A DNA stretch of 64,000 nucleotides, taken from contig CAMYMC010000008.1 of assembly GCA_947259365.1 (NCBI GenBank), positions 124,001-188,000 on the forward strand, written 5' to 3'. The notes below the pieces were generated by a model. It did not search any database. It worked only from the letters and a program-made list of their open reading frames with translations, and was not told the DNA's origin. How positions within the stretch are numbered: the first letter of the stretch is position 1; each line of letters begins with the position of its first letter. Below are positions 1 through 12,417 of this stretch, one piece after another. A program made the position numbers and the translations under genes. The stretch comes from an uncultured Acidimicrobiaceae bacterium. GTDB lineage: Bacteria; Actinomycetota; Acidimicrobiia; Spongiisociales; UBA5794.

Positions 1-156
1 ATCGTCGACGGCGAGAACCCGGTCGACCCGGACCGTCCCGGATCGGTCCTCGGCGATCTCGAGGCGCTCCAGGGGGTGCGCCGTTTTCCCGTGCGGATCA
101 AGTGCGCCGACCTGCCCTGGACGACCCTCGAGGACGCACTCTCCCAGGTCGGCTGA
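1..156 (+). CDS. sufU: SufU-type Fe-S cluster assembly protein, C-terminal 51 residues (5' end off window)
   Basis: Reading frame 1 is open from the first base to a TGA at 154-156 and is too short for the ORF track. The peptide ends in a pattern typical of the SufU/IscU-like C-terminus: [20 protein letters not shown] followed by [10 protein letters not shown]. The Cys in RIKCA corresponds to the third metal ligand of SufU. SufU is the zinc-dependent sulfur-transfer partner of SufS in Gram-positive bacteria and Actinobacteria. The rest of the gene, and probably sufS, should lie upstream of the window. The other suf genes found here (sufC, sufD, sufB) are on the minus strand 11-20 kb away, so the suf locus is not contiguous. 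The family call is firm for a fragment; only the C-terminal third is visible. Confidence 0.85.
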   Translation: MVDGENPVDPDRPGSVLGDLEALQGVRRFPVRIKCADLPWTTLEDALSQVG

Positions 157-208
157 GGCCCCGGCGGGGGCGGACGGAGCCCCGACACACGGTGATACCG
201 TTGCGTTG

Positions 209-781
209 ATGACAGCGAACGCGCTCCTCGTCGTCGACGTCCAGAACGACTTCGCGGACCCGGAGGGCTCGCTGTACGTCCGCGACGGCGAGTCCGTCGT
301 CCCGTTCATCAACGAGCTGATCGACGCGGCGACGGCTGCGGGTGACTTCGTCGTGTACAGCCAGGACTGGCATCCGGAGTCGACACCGCATTTCGCCAAG
401 GACGGTGGGATCTGGCCGGTCCACTGCGTCGCCGGCACCTGGGGTGCGGAGCTCCATCCCGGCCTCGTCGTCTCCGGCCCCACGGTGAGAAAGGGCGAGG
501 GCGGCGAGGACGGCTACTCCGCGTTCACCGTCCGCGACCCGGAGACGGAGCGCGAGACCCCGACCGAGCTCACCGCCATGCTCCGCGAGCGCGACGTCGA
601 ACGGGTCCGGGTCGTGGGTCTGGCGACGGACTACTGCGTCGCAGCGACCGCCGTCGACGCCGCCGGCGCGGGGTTCACGACGACCGTGCTCGCCGACGGG
701 ATCCGCGGTGTCGACCTCCGCCCTGGGGATTCGGCCCGCGCCGTCGCCCGCATGATCGAGGCCGGCGCCACCGTGGAGTGA
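209..781 (+). CDS. pncA: nicotinamidase (isochorismatase-like hydrolase)
   Basis: This 190-residue protein hydrolyses nicotinamide to nicotinate in NAD salvage. It has the catalytic Asp in VVDVQNDF (about residue 10), the metal-site pattern SQDWHPESTPHF plus WPVHC, a Lys in the segment around VRKGEGGEDG, and the nucleophilic Cys in ATDYCVAATA. All match PncA rather than a generic isochorismatase. The ORF track starts at a TTG (206), but ATG 209 directly follows it and is preferred. No strong Shine-Dalgarno is visible. Nicotinate phosphoribosyltransferase, the next enzyme of the pathway, lies at 5345-6883 on the other strand, and a Sir2 deacylase that releases nicotinamide is at 10111-10863, which supports the assignment. 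Confidence 0.92.
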   Translation: MTANALLVVDVQNDFADPEGSLYVRDGESVVPFINELIDAATAAGDFVVYSQDWHPESTPHFAKDGGIWPVHCVAGTWGAELHPGLVVSGPTVRKGEGGEDGYSAFTVRDPETERETPTELTAMLRERDVERVRVVGLATDYCVAATAVDAAGAGFTTTVLADGIRGVDLRPGDSARAVARMIEAGATVE

Positions 782-790
782 TGCGGGACC

Positions 791-819
791 TTGACAGGCC
801 TCCGAATCACCAGCACACT
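791..819 (+). promoter_or_regulatory. predicted sigma-70 type promoter for the metH leader
   Basis: A perfect TTGACA (791-796) is followed after 17 bases by CACACT (814-819), which matches the -10 consensus at 3 of 6 positions. Transcription would start around 825-828, immediately before the riboswitch P1 stem at 831. The position relative to the riboswitch makes it credible; the -10 element is weak. Confidence 0.5.
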
Positions 820-830
820 TCCCGAGAACG

Positions 831-920
831 CGCTCATCTAGAGCGGCGGAGGGACAGGCCCTGCGAAGCCGCGGCAACCGGCGAGCGATCGTACCGGTGC
901 CAATGCCTGATCGATGAGTC
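831..920 (+). ncRNA. SAM-I (S-box) riboswitch aptamer upstream of metH
   Basis: The sequence carries the S-box core in order: AGAGCGGCGGAGGGACAGGC, then CCTGCGAAGCC, GCGGCAACC and GGTGCCAATGCC. The ends close a P1 helix, CTCATC (833-838) with GATGAG (913-918). S-box RNAs bind S-adenosylmethionine and switch off methionine genes; the gene 124 bases downstream is metH. The aptamer family is recognised from its conserved core. The mode of control is inferred. A hairpin follows at 925-943 (GCGACGG, loop TCCT, CCG, TCGC with one bulge), and CCTCCG at 933-938 is complementary to the metH Shine-Dalgarno CGGAGG at 1031-1036. No U-rich terminator is seen, so translational control is the better guess. 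Confidence 0.88.
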
Positions 921-1043
921 GCCTGCGACGGTCCTCCGTTCGCGGCGCTCGCAGAGCGCGTAGGGAACGACGAGAGGCCCGCAGGATGGACACGAGTTCA
1001 CCCGACATCGGCGTCGGCGGCTGTACCCGCCGGAGGCCCCCAG

Positions 1044-4528
<3,485 letters not shown>

Positions 4529-4529
<1 letters not shown>

Positions 4530-5338
4530 TGCTCATCGAGGGACCCCCCTGGAACGTCGTGGCCGAGGTGAACCCGCCGTCGCTTCCCGACATGAGCCAC
4601 CTGCTCCTCGACGGCGCATGGCGGAACGTCCTCATCACCGACAACGTGTTCGGCCGGATCCGGGTGTCGCCGTATGCGTTCGCGGCGAGGATCACCCACG
4701 ACGTGCCGTCGGTGCACCCGACCGTCGTCGTCTCCACCCGGGACCGGAACATCCTCGCCATCGAGTCCGAGGTGCGCGGCGCCCTCGGCAACGGCGTCGA
4801 CTCGTTCCTCGTCGTCGTCGGCGACACGATGCCCCAGGTCGAGCACATGGCGCACCACTACGAGATCGTCGAGCACCTCCGCGACCTCCAGGACCACATG
4901 CCGGCGTTCGAGGTCGGGATGCCGACGAGGTTCCGCAAATGGCAATACCGGCGCCGGATCGATTGCGGCGCCGAGTTCTTCGTCGCCGGCCCGGTACTCG
5001 ACCCCGCGACCGTCGCCGCCAACGTCGAGCGGCTCGCCCGTCAGGACGAAGACCCGCCGCTCTACGTGATGGTCATCCCCCCGTTCAGCCCCTCGTGGGT
5101 CTCGCAGATGGAACAGGTCGGGTCCGTCGCCGTCACCGATGCCCTCCGGTCGGCGCTCGACGAATGCCCCGAGGACGGGCGTCGCGAGTTCGGCTGGACC
5201 CAGGCCCTCACCGCCGCAGAGAAGGCGCGGGACGCCGGCTGCGCCGGGGTCATCCTCATGGGGCTGCAGTTCGGGACGATCGTCGACGAGGCGGCCATGG
5301 TGTGGCGCCGGGCGAGCCAGCCGGCGGCGGGGCGCTGA
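4529..5338 (+). CDS. methylenetetrahydrofolate reductase-like protein (short, divergent MetF family)
   Basis: This 269-residue protein starts at an ATG that shares one base with the metH stop. The track's longer ORF from 4106 runs through metH in another frame and is not the gene. The pattern follows the MTHFR TIM barrel: VVSTRDRNILAIESEV with FLVVVGDTMP recalls the family's CRDRN..L..ALRGD core, and CGAEFFVAGPVLDPATV recalls its AGADFFQTQPVFD strand. Homology is remote, and the usual N-terminal FEFFPPK motif is replaced by WNVVAEVNPPS, where the Glu may play the same role. Position right after metH under the same riboswitch fits a role in making or channelling methyl-THF. It could use a donor other than NADH; this is inference. 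Confidence 0.72.
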
Positions 5339-5344
5339 GCCGGC

Positions 5345-6883
5345 TCACCCCCCGGCGATGCCGGCCCTGAGATCGTCACGCACCCGGCGCACCTCCTCGG
5401 TGATCGACACGTGGTAGATGTGAGGACCGATGATGCGCCGCACCCCGGGGTCGAGACGGGTGAGATCTGCCACCCTCCGAGCCCGAATCAGGTCGAGCGA
5501 GACGGACGCCTCGGCGCGGCCCCCGCCTGCCCACACGACGTCGCGCAGCCGCTCCACCTCCGAGACCTCGCCCGGGGAGAGCGTGCGCGACAGACCGGCG
5601 CGATGCGGATGGTGGAGCCGGAGCTCGATTCCTTCGAGCTGCTCGCCCGCCATCGCCACGGCGTCCGCCGTCGCATTGCCCCTCGCGTCGTAGATGCGCC
5701 AGAGCTCCTTCGACCCCGGAATGGGCTGCTTGCCTGGCGTGTCGGACAGCTTCATCGTCGGGACCACCAGCCCGGCGTCGTCCTCGACGGCGACGAGCTT
5801 GTACACACCGTCGAGGGCGCCGCGGCCGTGGGAGGTGATGAGCCTCGTCCCGACGCCGTAGACGAGACGGGCGGCAAGCCGGCTCGCGTCGACGCCGTAG
5901 CGATCCGCCTCCTCCTCGATCTGGGAGAGGATCTGCCAGATATTGAGCTCGTCGAGGCTGTTGGAGAGGACGATCTGAGTGTCGGTGAACCCCGCAGCGT
6001 CGAGGCGGCGGGCGGCCTGGATGGCGAGGTAGGCGAGGTCGCCCGAGTCGAGGCGGATGCCCAGCGGCTCGTGGCCGGCGCGGGCGAGCTCCTCGAACAC
6101 CGTGATGGCGTTGGGGACGCCGCTCTCGAGGGTGTCGACCGTGTCGACCAGCAGCACGCACTCGTCGGGGTAGACGCGAGCGAAGGCTCGGAACGCCTCG
6201 AGCTCGGTGCCGCCGCGGGCGATGAACGCCTGGACCATCGAGTGGGCGTGGGTCCCCTTCGGGTCGACCCCGAGGACGTGGGAAATGCCGGTGTTCGAGG
6301 TGAAACGGGCTCCGCCGATGAGCGCGGCTCGCGCCCCGGCGTTCACCCCGGTTGCGGCCCCGCGCCGCATGCCGAACTCGAGGACGACGCTTCCGCGTGC
6401 CGCCTCGGCGACTCGGGATGCCTTCGTTGCGATCAGCGTCTGGTAGTTGAGGTGGTTGAGCAGCGACGTCTCGAGGATCTGGGTCATGGCGAGCGGGCCG
6501 GTGGCGGTGACCAGCGGCACGAGCGGGTGCACGACCCGCCCCTCGGCGACGCTGTGCAACTCGACGGCACCGAAATGCCCTTCGGCCTCGAGCCACTCGA
6601 GGAAGTCGGTTCGGAAGCGGGGCGCCCCACGCGAGGTCGTCTGCGACCGCAGCGCGGCCAGCTCGGCGCCACCGAACCGGGCCGTCTCCATCCAGCCGAG
6701 GAGCCACTCGAGACCGGCGTAGACGCAATAGCCGGCCTGGTGCCGCCCGTAGTCGGGGTAGCTGCGAAACGAGTAGTCGAAGTGGGCGCGTCGATCGTGG
6801 ATGCCCTCGGCGAAGTACAGCTGCGCCATGGCCAGCTGGTACTGGTCGGTGAAGAGGATGCCCTCGGCAAGGTCGGCGCGCAT
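5345..6883 (-). CDS. pncB: nicotinate phosphoribosyltransferase
   Basis: This 512-residue protein converts nicotinate, PRPP and ATP to nicotinate mononucleotide. It opens with LFTDQYQLAMAQLYF, the typical substrate-binding N-terminus, and has GTHAHSMVQAF with the His phosphorylated in the catalytic cycle, LLVDTVDTLESGVPNAI, and the PRPP-site region IRLDSGDLAYLA. Length is normal for the actinobacterial form. The gene converges with the MTHFR-like gene; the two stop codons face each other six bases apart inside a perfect 12-base palindrome TGAGCCGGCTCA (5336-5347). Together with nicotinamidase at 209-781 it completes salvage from nicotinamide to NaMN. Confidence 0.95.
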   Translation of the reverse strand: MRADLAEGILFTDQYQLAMAQLYFAEGIHDRRAHFDYSFRSYPDYGRHQAGYCVYAGLEWLLGWMETARFGGAELAALRSQTTSRGAPRFRTDFLEWLEAEGHFGAVELHSVAEGRVVHPLVPLVTATGPLAMTQILETSLLNHLNYQTLIATKASRVAEAARGSVVLEFGMRRGAATGVNAGARAALIGGARFTSNTGISHVLGVDPKGTHAHSMVQAFIARGGTELEAFRAFARVYPDECVLLVDTVDTLESGVPNAITVFEELARAGHEPLGIRLDSGDLAYLAIQAARRLDAAGFTDTQIVLSNSLDELNIWQILSQIEEEADRYGVDASRLAARLVYGVGTRLITSHGRGALDGVYKLVAVEDDAGLVVPTMKLSDTPGKQPIPGSKELWRIYDARGNATADAVAMAGEQLEGIELRLHHPHRAGLSRTLSPGEVSEVERLRDVVWAGGGRAEASVSLDLIRARRVADLTRLDPGVRRIIGPHIYHVSITEEVRRVRDDLRAGIAGG

Positions 6884-6930
6884 CGCTCGGAAGCCTAGGT
6901 GGCGCCGCGACCGCCTAGCATCACGGCGCT

Positions 6931-7392
6931 GTGGATCACGTCCTCGAGCCCCACCTCCGCGAGCTCATCACGAAGACCTTCGACGAGTGGATCCCGTTCA
7001 ATCGCATCCTCGGTCTCCACCTCACCGAGGTCTCCGCAGCTCGTGCCGTCGCGACGCTCGCGATGGAACCGGACCTCGTCGGCAACCCGGTCAAGGGAAT
7101 CCTCCACGGCGGGGTCATCTCGGCGACGCTCGACGCCGTGGGCGGGATCGCCGCTTTCGCCGCCGTCCTCGCCAAGGCCGACCTCGACGACGAGGGGCGA
7201 GTGAGCGCGCTGAACCGCCTCGGCACCATCGACATCCGCGTCGACTACCTCAGACCGGCCGGCGGACGGTCGTTCGTGGCGACGGCGTATCCGATGCGCG
7301 CCGGCAACACCGTCGCGGTGAGCCGGATGGAGCTCGCCGACGACGCCGGCGAGATCGTGGCCGTCGGCACCGGCACGTACATCGTCGGCTGA
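6931..7392 (+). CDS. hotdog-fold thioesterase (PaaI/YiiD-like)
   Basis: A 153-residue protein with the single hotdog domain. The helix motif VKGILHGGVISATLDAVGGI carries the HGG signature of the PaaI/thioesterase 4 superfamily, and the C-terminal strand IDIRVDYLRPAGGRSF is typical of the family. It probably hydrolyses an acyl-CoA; the substrate cannot be told. The start is GTG 6931. It stands alone between divergently oriented pncB and the convergent MFS gene, with 47 bases upstream for a promoter. Confidence 0.82.
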   Translation: MDHVLEPHLRELITKTFDEWIPFNRILGLHLTEVSAARAVATLAMEPDLVGNPVKGILHGGVISATLDAVGGIAAFAAVLAKADLDDEGRVSALNRLGTIDIRVDYLRPAGGRSFVATAYPMRAGNTVAVSRMELADDAGEIVAVGTGTYIVG

Positions 7393-7419
7393 GGCCACCG
7401 GACACGGACACGGTCCCTC

Positions 7420-8607
7420 TTACCGGGCGGCGGGCCGGGCTCCGCCGCCGTCGGCTGGGGCGACGTCGCGTACCCAGGCGAGGAGAGCGACCAGGGCGAG
7501 AACGTTGGCCCCGGCGGCGACGATGGTGTTCCCGGCGAGCCCGTACTCGGTGAAGAGCAACGGCCCCAGCGCTGCCCCCAGTGTCCGGCCGAGCGCCATG
7601 GCGACGATCATCCAGGCGAGGAACCTGGCCCTCGCCTGCGGCCGGACCTCGGAGGCCAGCGGGATCGACGACACGATCGCCAGCTCGAAGCCGAAGAACG
7701 CCACCATCATCGCGCCGATTCCGGGGACGAGGCGCGACTCGAAGACGGCCATGGCGGCGAAGCCGACGGCCGAGATGGCAACGCCGGCCGCTACCGCCGT
7801 CCTCTTCCCGATGCGGTCGGCGAAGCCGACCGTCGACCCCTCTCCCCCCAGCTCGGCGAGGGCCACGAGCGTGGCGAGCCCGCCGAGACCGAGCAGCGAG
7901 AGGCCGAACGCATCTTCCAGCCAGGCCCCCATGACCACGAACATCACCTCGGCGGCGCCGGAGAAGAGGGCGACGATCCCCAGGAATGCGACGGCGGCGC
8001 GGTCCCACCCCAGCGGTGCTCTCGATGGCCTGGCCGCGGCAGGGTCGGCGTCGAGGAGCACCGCGACGAGGGCGATCCCGACGCCTCCCAGCGCGGCGAG
8101 AGCCCAGAATGGGGCCTGCCACCCGGCGGAGTCGATGAGCCATCCCGCCACCGGTGCCCCGACGAGCAGCGATCCCGCCCACGTCAGCTCGAACATGCCC
8201 AGGTAGCGCGCTCTCGACCGATACGGGACCCGGTCGGCGATGTAGGCCTGAGCGGCGACATCGAAGAGGGGCTTGGCGATACCCATGAGCACGAAACCGG
8301 CGAAGGCGCCGACGTAGACGTTCGTCGCCGCCGTCACCGCGGCCCCGAGCGTGAACAGCGTGAGCCCGAGGGCGATCAGCCTGCGCCGCACCTCGCCCCG
8401 CCCGGCGGCGGCGACGAGCAGCGGGGTGCCGAGACCCGCCGCCCAGCGGGCGGAGACGAGCAGCCCCGCCTGTTCGAGGGACACGCCGAGCCCGCGCCCG
8501 ATCGCGGGCAGAAAGGGGTACACGAAACGCTGGGCGGTGTTGATGACGAGGCGAAGCCCGGCCAGGAAGCCCAGCGAGCCCCGGAACCGCCTCGTCCGGT
8601 AGGGCAC
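7420..8607 (-). CDS. major facilitator superfamily transporter
   Basis: A 395-residue integral membrane protein with about twelve hydrophobic segments. The loop between helices 2 and 3 carries a degenerate MFS motif region (AAAGRGEVRRRLIALG), and a second similar loop (GFADRIGKRTAVAAG) follows the central loop, as expected of the two MFS halves. The last 15 residues are a Gly/Ala-rich cytoplasmic tail. The start is GTG 8607. It lies 31 bases downstream of fumC on the same strand and may be co-transcribed. Drug or metabolite efflux is the usual role; nothing here fixes the substrate. Confidence 0.85.
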   Translation of the reverse strand: MPYRTRRFRGSLGFLAGLRLVINTAQRFVYPFLPAIGRGLGVSLEQAGLLVSARWAAGLGTPLLVAAAGRGEVRRRLIALGLTLFTLGAAVTAATNVYVGAFAGFVLMGIAKPLFDVAAQAYIADRVPYRSRARYLGMFELTWAGSLLVGAPVAGWLIDSAGWQAPFWALAALGGVGIALVAVLLDADPAAARPSRAPLGWDRAAVAFLGIVALFSGAAEVMFVVMGAWLEDAFGLSLLGLGGLATLVALAELGGEGSTVGFADRIGKRTAVAAGVAISAVGFAAMAVFESRLVPGIGAMMVAFFGFELAIVSSIPLASEVRPQARARFLAWMIVAMALGRTLGAALGPLLFTEYGLAGNTIVAAGANVLALVALLAWVRDVAPADGGGARPAAR

Positions 8608-8638
8608 CTCGCTGCCTAGCTCGTGGTCGCGAGGGCGC

Positions 8639-10027
8639 TCAATCGATGATGCCGCCCTCGGTCATCCGCTTGATGTCGAGAAGCTCATCGACCTGATCGG
8701 CGGTGAGCCAGCCCTTCTCGACGACGATGTCGCGGACGTTGCGACCGGTGGCGAACGCCTCCTTGGCGGCGATGGCGCCCTTGTCGTATCCGATGTGGGG
8801 GTTGAGCGCGGTGACGACGATGATGTTCCGCTCGGCGAGCTCGCGCGCCCTGTCGACGTCCGCCTCGATGCCATCGATGCACTTCTCCCTCAGCGCATCG
8901 GCGGCGCTGGCGAGGAGCCCGATCGACTGGAGCAGGTTGTGGGCGATGAGCGGCATCATCACGTTGAGCTCGAAGTTGCCGTTGGCCCCTCCCCACGTGA
9001 TCGCGACGTCGTTGCCGACGACCTGGGCGGCTACCTGCATCGCCATCTCGGGCATCACCGGATTCACCTTTCCCGGCATGATCGACGACCCGGGCTGTAA
9101 CGAGGGGAGGCGGATCTCGGCGATCCCGGTCCGGGGGCCTGAGGAAAGCCAGCGGAGGTCGTTGGCGATCTTGAAGAGAGAGGCGGCGATCGTCTTCAGC
9201 GCCCCCGAGGCGTTGACGGTCGCGTCTTTGGACGCCTGGGCCTCGAAGTGATCCTCGGCCTCCCGAAACGGGTACCCGGTGATCGCGGCCATGTCGGCGA
9301 TGACGGCGGCGGCGAACCCCTCGGGCGCGTTGAGGCCGGTACCGACGGCGGTCCCGCCGAGCGCGAGCTCCTCCAGCTCGGGGAGCACCTTGTCGAGCCG
9401 ATCGACCGCTTTGCGCATCTGCGTCGCATAGCCGTCGAACTCCTGGCCGAGGGTCACCGGAGTCGCATCCATGAGGTGGGTGCGCCCGGACTTGACGACG
9501 TCGGCGAACTCCCCGGCCTTGGCCGCGAGCGAGGCGGCGAGGCGCTCCAGCGCGGGGCGGAGGTCTTCGCGGATGGCGGCGACCGCGGCGATGTGGATGG
9601 CCGCCGGGATGACATCGTTCGAGGACTGGCCGAAGTTGACCTCGTCGTTGGGGTGGACGAGCTTCGAGCCGATGTCGCCGCCGAGCACCTCGCCGGCTCG
9701 GTTGGCGATCACCTCGTTGGCGTTCGTGTTCGTCGAGGTCCCCGACCCCGTCTGGAAGATGTCGAGGACGAAGTGGGCGTCGAGGCTGCCCTCGCGGACC
9801 TCGTCGGCGGCGCGAGCGATCGCCCCCGCCTTGGCGGCATCGACGTATCCGGCGGGCCCGGAGACGCGAGCGGCCGACCCCTTCAGCAGGCCCAGCGCCC
9901 AGATGAACCGGCGGCTGAACCCGATGCCGGAGATCGGGAAGTTCTCGACGGCGCGCTGGGTCGAAGCCCCGTAATAGGCATCGGAGGGGACCTTCACCTC
10001 ACCCATGGAATCGCGTTCGATGCGCAT
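8639..10027 (-). CDS. fumC: class II fumarate hydratase
   Basis: This 462-residue protein interconverts fumarate and malate in the TCA cycle. It starts [20 protein letters not shown] and has [17 protein letters not shown], the catalytic-loop signature [11 protein letters not shown], and [18 protein letters not shown]. Length is exactly that of FumC. The ORF track extends it to 10741, but that extension is the shadow of the Sir2 gene; the family N-terminus begins at ATG 10027. Being Fe-S independent, it is not a client of the suf genes upstream. It follows sir2 by 83 bases on the same strand. Confidence 0.96.
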   Translation of the reverse strand: MRIERDSMGEVKVPSDAYYGASTQRAVENFPISGIGFSRRFIWALGLLKGSAARVSGPAGYVDAAKAGAIARAADEVREGSLDAHFVLDIFQTGSGTSTNTNANEVIANRAGEVLGGDIGSKLVHPNDEVNFGQSSNDVIPAAIHIAAVAAIREDLRPALERLAASLAAKAGEFADVVKSGRTHLMDATPVTLGQEFDGYATQMRKAVDRLDKVLPELEELALGGTAVGTGLNAPEGFAAAVIADMAAITGYPFREAEDHFEAQASKDATVNASGALKTIAASLFKIANDLRWLSSGPRTGIAEIRLPSLQPGSSIMPGKVNPVMPEMAMQVAAQVVGNDVAITWGGANGNFELNVMMPLIAHNLLQSIGLLASAADALREKCIDGIEADVDRARELAERNIIVVTALNPHIGYDKGAIAAKEAFATGRNVRDIVVEKGWLTADQVDELLDIKRMTEGGIID

Positions 10028-10110
10028 GATGCTCCTGGTGTGACGATCTACCGCGGAGCCTAGTGAAGGGGCCCCGGCCGCCATCCGCCGCTCGCCGGGC
10101 GCACACCGCC

Positions 10111-10863
10111 TCAGGCGAGCGCGGCAGACACCGCTGGCGGGACGAGGGTGGTCACGTCGCCCTCGAGGCGGAGGAAGACCTCGGCGACATGGTCGTGATC
10201 CGTCGGCCCCCGGTTGACGACGACGTAGGGAACGCCGCGCTGCACAGCCGCCAGCGGGATCTCGGCAGCGGGGTGCACCGACAGCGTCGAGCCGAGCGCC
10301 AGCGCCATGTCGCAGGTCTCGGCTGCGGTGAAGGCCCGCACGAGGTCCGCACGCCGCAGGGACTGACCAAAGCTGATCGTCGCCGGCTTGAGGTGACCGC
10401 CGCATTCGCAGTCGGGAGCGACGCCGCTTGCCGCGAAGGCGGCGAAATGAGGCTCCGGGTCCGACCGCGTCCCGCAGGACTGGCACTCGATCTCGGTGTT
10501 CGTGCCGTGCACCTCGACGAGACGGGTGGTTCCCGCGGCGCGATGGAGACCGTCGACGTTCTGGGTCACGACGAGCTCGACCTTGCTGGCCTCCTCGAGC
10601 CGGACCAGGGCGCGATGCACCTCGTTGGGTGCTGCGGCGCCGAAGGCCTCGCGGTCTTCGAGCTTCTGTTGCCAGTACTCGGACCGCGCTCGCGGCGACG
10701 ACATGAAGTCCTGGTACATCACGGGGCGTCTCGTCTTCCACACCCCTTGCGGCCCCCGATAGTCGGGGATTCCGGACGATGTCGAGATGCCGGCGCCGGT
10801 GAACACGAGGATGCGGTCATGGGACCGGAGGAGATCGGCGAGCGACGAGACACCCGGGTCCAT
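10111..10863 (-). CDS. NAD-dependent protein deacylase, Sir2 family
   Basis: A 250-residue sirtuin. It has the NAD-binding [25 protein letters not shown], the catalytic His in [10 protein letters not shown], and four zinc Cys arranged as CQSC and, about 25 residues on, CEC. It removes acyl groups from lysines and releases nicotinamide. ATG 10863 overlaps the stop of the upstream membrane-protein gene as ATGA, which decides the start over the TTG at 10866 used by the track. Possible targets include acyl-CoA synthetases; an NDP-type acyl-CoA synthetase with an acetyltransferase domain is encoded at 46669-49404, but a link is only speculation. Confidence 0.93.
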   Translation of the reverse strand: MDPGVSSLADLLRSHDRILVFTGAGISTSSGIPDYRGPQGVWKTRRPVMYQDFMSSPRARSEYWQQKLEDREAFGAAAPNEVHRALVRLEEASKVELVVTQNVDGLHRAAGTTRLVEVHGTNTEIECQSCGTRSDPEPHFAAFAASGVAPDCECGGHLKPATISFGQSLRRADLVRAFTAAETCDMALALGSTLSVHPAAEIPLAAVQRGVPYVVVNRGPTDHDHVAEVFLRLEGDVTTLVPPAVSAALA

Positions 10864-11288
10864 CAACCGGAGACCTGGATGACGACGCCGACGACGCCGA
10901 CGAAGGTGAGGACGACCACGACCCGCCGGGCGACCAGCCAGCCCGCCGACGCACCGGCGAGGGTCACCGCGGTGCGTAGCGGCGTCTCGCCGTAGGCGAG
11001 GGCGCGCAGGGCGCGATCGCGATCGGTGCGTCCCGCCCGGACGCCCTCACCGGACTCGGACGAGCTGTCCGGGACGATGACCTCGGCCCGACGCTGCAGC
11101 GGCCGCGCCAGCGCGACGAGGGCGGCGATGACGGCTGCGCCTGCGAGGAGCAGCGCCAGGGCACTCGTGAGGAACAGCGCCGCCATCCCCAGGACCCACG
11201 CCGCCCACAACCTGCCGACCTCGGTGAGGTAGGTCCGTGCGTCCTGGGGGCCATCGAAGGTGAACTCGAGACCGTCGCCCATCGCCAT
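10863..11288 (-). CDS. hypothetical membrane protein
   Basis: A 141-residue protein with no family I recognise. It has two adjoining hydrophobic stretches at about 29-62 (AAWVLGMAALFLTSALALLL and the alanine-rich run after it), a charged middle with many Arg/Glu/Ser, and a C-terminal hydrophobic segment at about 110-138. The topology is probably two or three membrane passes with a cytoplasmic loop. It lies 32 bases after sufC and overlaps sir2 by four bases (ATGA), so it is part of the suf run. ATG 11288 is followed by a second ATG two codons on. Confidence 0.7.
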   Translation of the reverse strand: MAMGDGLEFTFDGPQDARTYLTEVGRLWAAWVLGMAALFLTSALALLLAGAAVIAALVALARPLQRRAEVIVPDSSSESGEGVRAGRTDRDRALRALAYGETPLRTAVTLAGASAGWLVARRVVVVLTFVGVVGVVIQVSG

Positions 11289-11320
11289 GAGGCCACCCTA
11301 CGCCACGCCGCCCCGGGCTC

Positions 11321-12097
11321 CTATGGCAGGTCGGCGTAGGGATCGGCGCCGTCGTCGTTCGGCCCGAGACCGAGCTCGGCCCGCAGCTCCTCATACCCCT
11401 TGGCCTCGAGCTCCTCCGCGACCTCGGGGCCGCCGGAGCGGACGATCCTCCCGTCGATCATCACGTGCACCCGGTCGGGCGCCATGTAGCGGAGGATCCG
11501 GCTGTAGTGGGTGATGATGAGAACCCCGAGCTCTTCGCTGCGCAGCGCCTCGACGAGCCCGGCGATCTCGCGCACGGCGTCGATGTCGAGCCCGGAGTCG
11601 ACTTCGTCGAGCACCGCCGCCTTCGGTCGGGCGACGGCGAGCTGGAACATCTCGGATCGCTTCTTCTCGCCGCCGGAGAGACCGCTGTTGATCGCCCGGT
11701 CACGGAACGGCGCCATCCCCAGCCTCGTCGCGGCACGCTCGACCCGGTCACCGAACTCGTGGGGGTCGCGACCGGCGGCCTCCCCCATCTCGGCGAGGAG
11801 CTCGTCGAGGGAGACCCCCGGGATCTCGACCGGGTATTGGAACGCCTCGAAGAGCCCGGCCCGGGCCCGCTCGTCCACGTCGAGCCCCATCACCTCGCGT
11901 CCGCCGACGGCGGCGGAGCCCTCGGCGGCGTACTCGTCCTTGCCCATGAGGACGTGACACAGGGTGGATTTCCCGCTCCCGTTGGGCCCCATGAGGGCAT
12001 GGATCTCGCCGAACGGGACCTCGAGGTCGACACCCTTGAGGATCTCCAGATCGCCGAGCTTGGCGCGTACCCCTTCGACCTTCAGCGCCGGCGTCAC
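11321..12097 (-). CDS. sufC: SufC, ABC-type ATPase of the SUF Fe-S assembly scaffold
   Basis: This 258-residue ATPase energises the SufBCD scaffold. It shows Walker A MGPNGSGKST, signature LSGGEKKRSEM and Walker B AVLDEVDSGLD, a sequence diagnostic for SufC (EVDSGLD rather than EATSALD). ITHYSRIL carries the H-loop. GTG 12097 overlaps the ferredoxin stop as GTGA, and GGAGGGGGAGG lies 5-8 bases upstream. The track's start at 12292 is an artefact in the ferredoxin gene. The C-terminus is a short acidic tail (DDGADPYADLP). Confidence 0.96.
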   Translation of the reverse strand: MTPALKVEGVRAKLGDLEILKGVDLEVPFGEIHALMGPNGSGKSTLCHVLMGKDEYAAEGSAAVGGREVMGLDVDERARAGLFEAFQYPVEIPGVSLDELLAEMGEAAGRDPHEFGDRVERAATRLGMAPFRDRAINSGLSGGEKKRSEMFQLAVARPKAAVLDEVDSGLDIDAVREIAGLVEALRSEELGVLIITHYSRILRYMAPDRVHVMIDGRIVRSGGPEVAEELEAKGYEELRAELGLGPNDDGADPYADLP

Positions 12098-12417
12098 GGT
12101 GCCTCCCCCTCCTCGATCGTGAGGAAGACGTCGCCGTCGGTGATGGAGACGCCGTAGACCGGAACCGGCTTGGTGGCGGGCAACGTGGACGGCGCGCCGG
12201 TACGGAGATCGAATGCCGACCCGTGGCGGGGGCACTCCACCTCGTCGTCGAAGACCTCGCCCTCGGCGAGCGAGGCCTCGGCATGGCTGCACTCGTCCCC
12301 GATGGCGTACACGTCCTCACCGAGGCGGAACAGCGCGACCCGGTGCCCGGCCACCGCGACACGCACACCCCGCTCGGCAGGGAGGTCGGCGAGGGCGGCG
12401 ACACGTATCCGGGTCAT
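12094..12417 (-). CDS. Rieske-type [2Fe-2S] ferredoxin of the SUF operon
   Basis: A 107-residue soluble Rieske protein with the cluster ligands C-x-H in DECSHAEASL and C-x2-H in VECPRHGSAF. Such ferredoxins sit between sufD and sufC in many Actinobacteria and are often named as the ferredoxin subunit of aromatic dioxygenases, although no oxygenase is present here. A likely role is electron supply or cluster transfer during Fe-S assembly (inference). GTG 12420 and ATG 12417 are both possible; GGGAGG lies about five bases before the ATG, which is preferred. The gene overlaps sufD at one end and sufC at the other. Confidence 0.9.
   Translation of the reverse strand: MTRIRVAALADLPAERGVRVAVAGHRVALFRLGEDVYAIGDECSHAEASLAEGEVFDDEVECPRHGSAFDLRTGAPSTLPATKPVPVYGVSITDGDVFLTIEEGEAP

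Noticed and set aside
8639-10741. 700-codon fumarase ORF
   Set aside because: Only the part from 10027 is FumC; the upstream part is a frame-shadow of the Sir2 gene.
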